Program-made: the position numbers and the translations under genes | DNA from: Acidobacteria bacterium AH-259-G07 | Lineage (GTDB): Bacteria; Acidobacteriota; UBA6911; RPQK01; JADFOI01 | NCBI GenBank assembly: GCA_027717925.1 | Contig: JALLON010000100.1 | Coordinates: 1 to 9,052 of the forward strand | Length of the DNA stretch: 9,052 nucleotides | Direction of reading: 5' to 3' | The notes under the pieces: model-generated | Databases searched by the model: none | The model's input: the letters and a program-made list of their open reading frames with translations, nothing else | Told to the model about the DNA's origin: nothing | Part shown: in pieces, positions 6,256-9,052 of the stretch | Numbering within the stretch: the first letter of the stretch is position 1 | Layout of the letters: every line of letters begins with the position of its first letter

Positions 6256-8899
6256 TCAGCTTTTCCTTTAGTTTCCTGAGCTGTTCGACCACTTCTTCAT
6301 AGCGCTTGCGGGCATCAGCCACCACCTGTTCAGGGGCTTTATGGAGAAATTCGGTATTCTGCAACTTTTCTTGTAACTGTTGGACGCTAGTTTCAAAACG
6401 GTTGATCTGCCGAATCAAACGCTGACGTTCAGCCCCAACGTCAATCACTTCGTCCAGAATGAGCGAAAATTCGGCCATTCTGGAGACTCCCTGAACCCGG
6501 ATCCCTCCCCTCTCTAAATTGGAGACAAACTCCACCTGATCCAATTGGGCCAAGTTTTTGAGATGATGCAGCTGGGACTGCAGAAAACTTTGGTGCTCAT
6601 CATTGCACAGCAACTGCAGCGGGACTCTTTTGCGAGGGTCGATGTTGTTCTCTGCCCTGGCCGTCCGAACAGCGCTGATCAATTCCTGGAGTCCTCCCAT
6701 CTGTTTTTCGACCGCCAAATCGACCCACTCCTGGTGGGCCACGGGATACGGGGCAATCATCAGCGAATCTCCCAAATGGGGGAGTTGCTGCCACAATTCC
6801 TCAGTGATGAAGGGAATGAAGGGATGTAAGAGCTTCAGGCAGGTTTCCAAAAGATAGGCTGTAACCCGGCTCGCCCTCCTTTGCTTTCTGACATCGTGGC
6901 TGGTGATATTGACTTTAGCCAGCTCGATAAACCAGTCACAGAACTCATGCCAAAAAAAATGGTACAGCTGATTGCTGGCCTCGTGAAAACGAAATTTCTC
7001 AAAATTCTCATTTGTATCCGAAATAATCTTCTGGAGCCGGCTCAACATCCACCGCTCTTCCACCTCTAGTCGGTTCTCCTCGCGCCATAGCTCATCGATC
7101 TCCTCCTCAGTGACCGGTTCTTCGTGCTCCAGATTCAAAAGCAGAAACCGAGCCGCATTCCAGATCTTATTGCAGAAGTGACGGTACCCGGCCATCCGAC
7201 TGACTGAAAAAGGGATGTTTGTTCCGGGCACGGCCATCGCGGCCAGCGTGAAGCGCATGGCATCCGTACCGTACTCATCCATGATCTCCAGAGGATCAAT
7301 GACATTGCCTCGAGATTTCGTCATCTTCTGTCCGTGCTCGTCTCGGACCATACCGTTGAAATAGACCGTCCGAAAGGGGACTTCCCCCATAAACCGCAGT
7401 CCCATCATCATCATGCGCGCCACCCAAAAGAAGATGATATCGGACGCCGTCACCAGAGTGTTTGTGGAGTAGTACACCTGAAGATCTTTGGTCTGATCCG
7501 GCCACCCCATGGTGGAAAAGGGCCAAAGCGCGGAGCTAAACCAGGTATCCAAGACATCGGACTCCTGCTCCAGTGACCGGCTTTCACAGTGAGAACAAAT
7601 CTCGGGCGCCTCCTGCGCTACTGTGATCTCTCCACAATCAGGACAATACCAGGCCGGGATTCGATGTCCCCACCAGAGTTGTCGACTGATACACCAATCA
7701 TGAATGTTGTGCATCCACTCGAAATAAATCTTTTCGTAATTTTCCGGGACAAAGACGGTTTGCTTTTCCTTGACCGCCCGGATGGCTGCCTCCGCCAGTG
7801 GTTTCACCTTCGCAAACCATTGTGTGGACACCAGAGGCTCGACGACCGTCTCACACCTCTGGCAGTGTCCTACATTGTGAGAATGGTCTTCGACCTTCAT
7901 CAGCAGGCCTTGCTTTTCCAAGTCAGCGACTACCCCTTTTCGCGCCTCGTACCGATCCATCTTGGCGTACCGACCAGCGGCCTCGGTCATCCTGCCGTCT
8001 TCCCCGATCACCTTTACAATGGGCAGCTGTTGACGTTGTCCCACCTCAAAGTCATAGGGATCGTGCCCTGGAGTCACCTTGACCACCCCGGTCCCAAACT
8101 TCCTATCCACAAAATCGTCGGTGATGATACGGATCTCCCGCTCCATCAAGGGCAGAATAACGGTGCGACCTGTCAGATGAGTGTATCTTTCATCTTCTGG
8201 ATGAACCGCCACAGCCGTATCCCCCAACATGGTTTCCGGGCGCGTCGTGGCCACCACCACAAAATCACTGCTTCCCTTCAAGGGATACTTAATGTGCCAG
8301 AGCTTGCCCTGCGTCGGCTCATACTCCACTTCCAGATCAGAGATCGCTGTGGTGCAGCGTGGACACCAATTGACAAGATATTCACCTCGATAAATCAGGC
8401 CATCCTGGTAGAGACGAACAAAGACTTCACGGACGGCGCGAGAAAGCCCGTCATCAAAAGTGAATCGATTACGGCTCCAATCACACGAGCAGCCCAGCCT
8501 TCGGATTTGATTCAAGATGTCTGTCTCTGCCTTCTCCTTCCATTGCCAGACGATCTGTTCGAATTTCTCTCGTCCCAGGTCCGTTCGCTTTTTGCCCTGT
8601 TCTGCCAAGTGGCGCTCCACCACATTTTGTGTGGCAATCCCGGCATGATCGGTACCTGGTAACCAGAGAACGTCGAATCCCTGCATGCGCTTCCAGCGAA
8701 TAATGATGTCTTGCAGGGTAATATTCAGGGCATGTCCCATGTGTAGACTGCCGGTCACGTTGGGGGGTGGTAACACAATGGAATAGGCAGCTTTTCCCGA
8801 ACCAGGATGGGCTTGAAAAAGCCCTTGCTTTTCCCACCATGTGTACCACTTCTTCTCTGCTTCGGCCGGCTCATATGCCTTAGGAATGTTTTTTGTCAT
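6236..8899 (-). CDS. valS: Valyl-tRNA synthetase
   Basis: This class I synthetase charges tRNA-Val with valine and edits misactivated threonine in the cytoplasm. The 887 residues match the normal bacterial length. Domains in order are the Rossmann fold with the HIGH signature HMGH (53-56) in PPPNVTGSLHMGHA; two Cys pairs (C179/C182 and C346/C349) flanking the CP1 editing domain, with TTRPETMLGDTAV (218-230) and GTGVVKVTPGHDPYDF (269-284); a second four-Cys cluster (C419, C422, C435, C438); the second signature KMTKS (525-529), a variant of KMSKS; the anticodon-binding helical domain; and the ValRS-specific C-terminal coiled coil (about 818-882). The ATG at 8899 follows AGGA with an 8-nt spacer. 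It is first in the minus-strand cluster. No T-box leader can be recognised upstream. Confidence 0.98.
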   Translation of the reverse strand: MTKNIPKAYEPAEAEKKWYTWWEKQGLFQAHPGSGKAAYSIVLPPPNVTGSLHMGHALNITLQDIIIRWKRMQGFDVLWLPGTDHAGIATQNVVERHLAEQGKKRTDLGREKFEQIVWQWKEKAETDILNQIRRLGCSCDWSRNRFTFDDGLSRAVREVFVRLYQDGLIYRGEYLVNWCPRCTTAISDLEVEYEPTQGKLWHIKYPLKGSSDFVVVATTRPETMLGDTAVAVHPEDERYTHLTGRTVILPLMEREIRIITDDFVDRKFGTGVVKVTPGHDPYDFEVGQRQQLPIVKVIGEDGRMTEAAGRYAKMDRYEARKGVVADLEKQGLLMKVEDHSHNVGHCQRCETVVEPLVSTQWFAKVKPLAEAAIRAVKEKQTVFVPENYEKIYFEWMHNIHDWCISRQLWWGHRIPAWYCPDCGEITVAQEAPEICSHCESRSLEQESDVLDTWFSSALWPFSTMGWPDQTKDLQVYYSTNTLVTASDIIFFWVARMMMMGLRFMGEVPFRTVYFNGMVRDEHGQKMTKSRGNVIDPLEIMDEYGTDAMRFTLAAMAVPGTNIPFSVSRMAGYRHFCNKIWNAARFLLLNLEHEEPVTEEEIDELWREENRLEVEERWMLSRLQKIISDTNENFEKFRFHEASNQLYHFFWHEFCDWFIELAKVNITSHDVRKQRRASRVTAYLLETCLKLLHPFIPFITEELWQQLPHLGDSLMIAPYPVAHQEWVDLAVEKQMGGLQELISAVRTARAENNIDPRKRVPLQLLCNDEHQSFLQSQLHHLKNLAQLDQVEFVSNLERGGIRVQGVSRMAEFSLILDEVIDVGAERQRLIRQINRFETSVQQLQEKLQNTEFLHKAPEQVVADARKRYEEVVEQLRKLKEKLNGLSRP

Positions 8900-9000
8900 G
8901 GATACTATCCTGCGTAATGTCTCCGTCTTGGTCGGGTAGTTGCCGACGTAAACGGCTTATTGTCCCACGGAATACACGAATGGAGCGCGAATCACACGGA

Positions 9001-9020
9001 CCCTAACCCTACCCTAACCC
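9001..9020 (-). promoter_or_regulatory. Telomere-like G-quadruplex motif upstream of valS
   Basis: The plus strand reads CCCTAA, CCCTA, CCCTAA, CCC. The minus strand, which is the valS coding strand, therefore has four GGG runs with loops TTA, TA and TTA, a textbook G-quadruplex pattern and near-identical to the vertebrate-type telomere unit. It lies about 100 nt upstream of the valS ATG, in the likely promoter or leader region. No clear promoter was found around it. A regulatory role is inference. Confidence 0.5.
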
Positions 9021-9052
9021 GCATTTCTCACACCGGCTCGTGGCGAAGCGCC

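Noticed and set aside
7589..8662. Plus-strand open frame of 357 codons
   Set aside because: It lies entirely antisense to valS, whose motifs are complete, and it has no recognisable domain.
8900..9052. T-box or other riboswitch leader for valS
   Set aside because: No T-box motif, specifier hairpin or terminator/antiterminator pair can be seen in the available 153 nt.

Overview
This 9 kb window comes from a bacterial chromosome of roughly mid-50s percent GC. It encodes bacterial housekeeping proteins (ValS, NadC, a short BirA, FtsY), so it is not phage or plasmid DNA. The lineage cannot be fixed from the sequence. The gene mix, the abundant intergenic palindromes and the YfhO-type membrane protein would suit an uncultured Gram-negative-like phylum, but that is a guess.

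Layout: positions 1-985 hold no convincing gene. They contain G-run clusters, small palindromes and an intrinsic terminator that faces the minus strand and has no gene to terminate. A plus-strand pair follows: a small MNT-type nucleotidyltransferase (1021-1359, GTG start) and a large YfhO-like GT-C membrane protein (1359-3689), joined by a TAATG overlap. Convergent to them is a minus-strand cluster read in the order valS (8899-6236), nadC (6255-5410, overlapping valS by 20 nt), birA (5344-4739) and ftsY (4691-3741). Upstream of valS lies a telomere-like C-rich run whose minus strand is a canonical G-quadruplex motif.

The most unusual feature is a set of three long hairpin-forming palindromes, one at each gene end downstream of nadC. 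Two (3673-3735 and 5347-5410) belong to one family with an AT-rich self-palindromic core and GGGGCC/GGCCCC ends. The third (4703-4753) is a perfect 24-bp inverted repeat of another sequence. They supply or abut the stop codons of yfhO, nadC and birA, they sit next to the starts of birA and ftsY where no Shine-Dalgarno is visible, and the birA copy coincides with the apparent loss of the BirA C-terminal domain. They look like mobile REP-type palindromes that colonised an operon, and at least one could act as a terminator.

Functionally, the minus cluster combines translation (ValS), NAD synthesis (NadC), biotin attachment (BirA) and membrane targeting (FtsY). These share expression rather than a pathway. 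The plus-strand pair may act at the cell envelope, but how the nucleotidyltransferase relates to the membrane protein is unknown. I found no CRISPR array, tRNA, rRNA, integrase or transposase gene.
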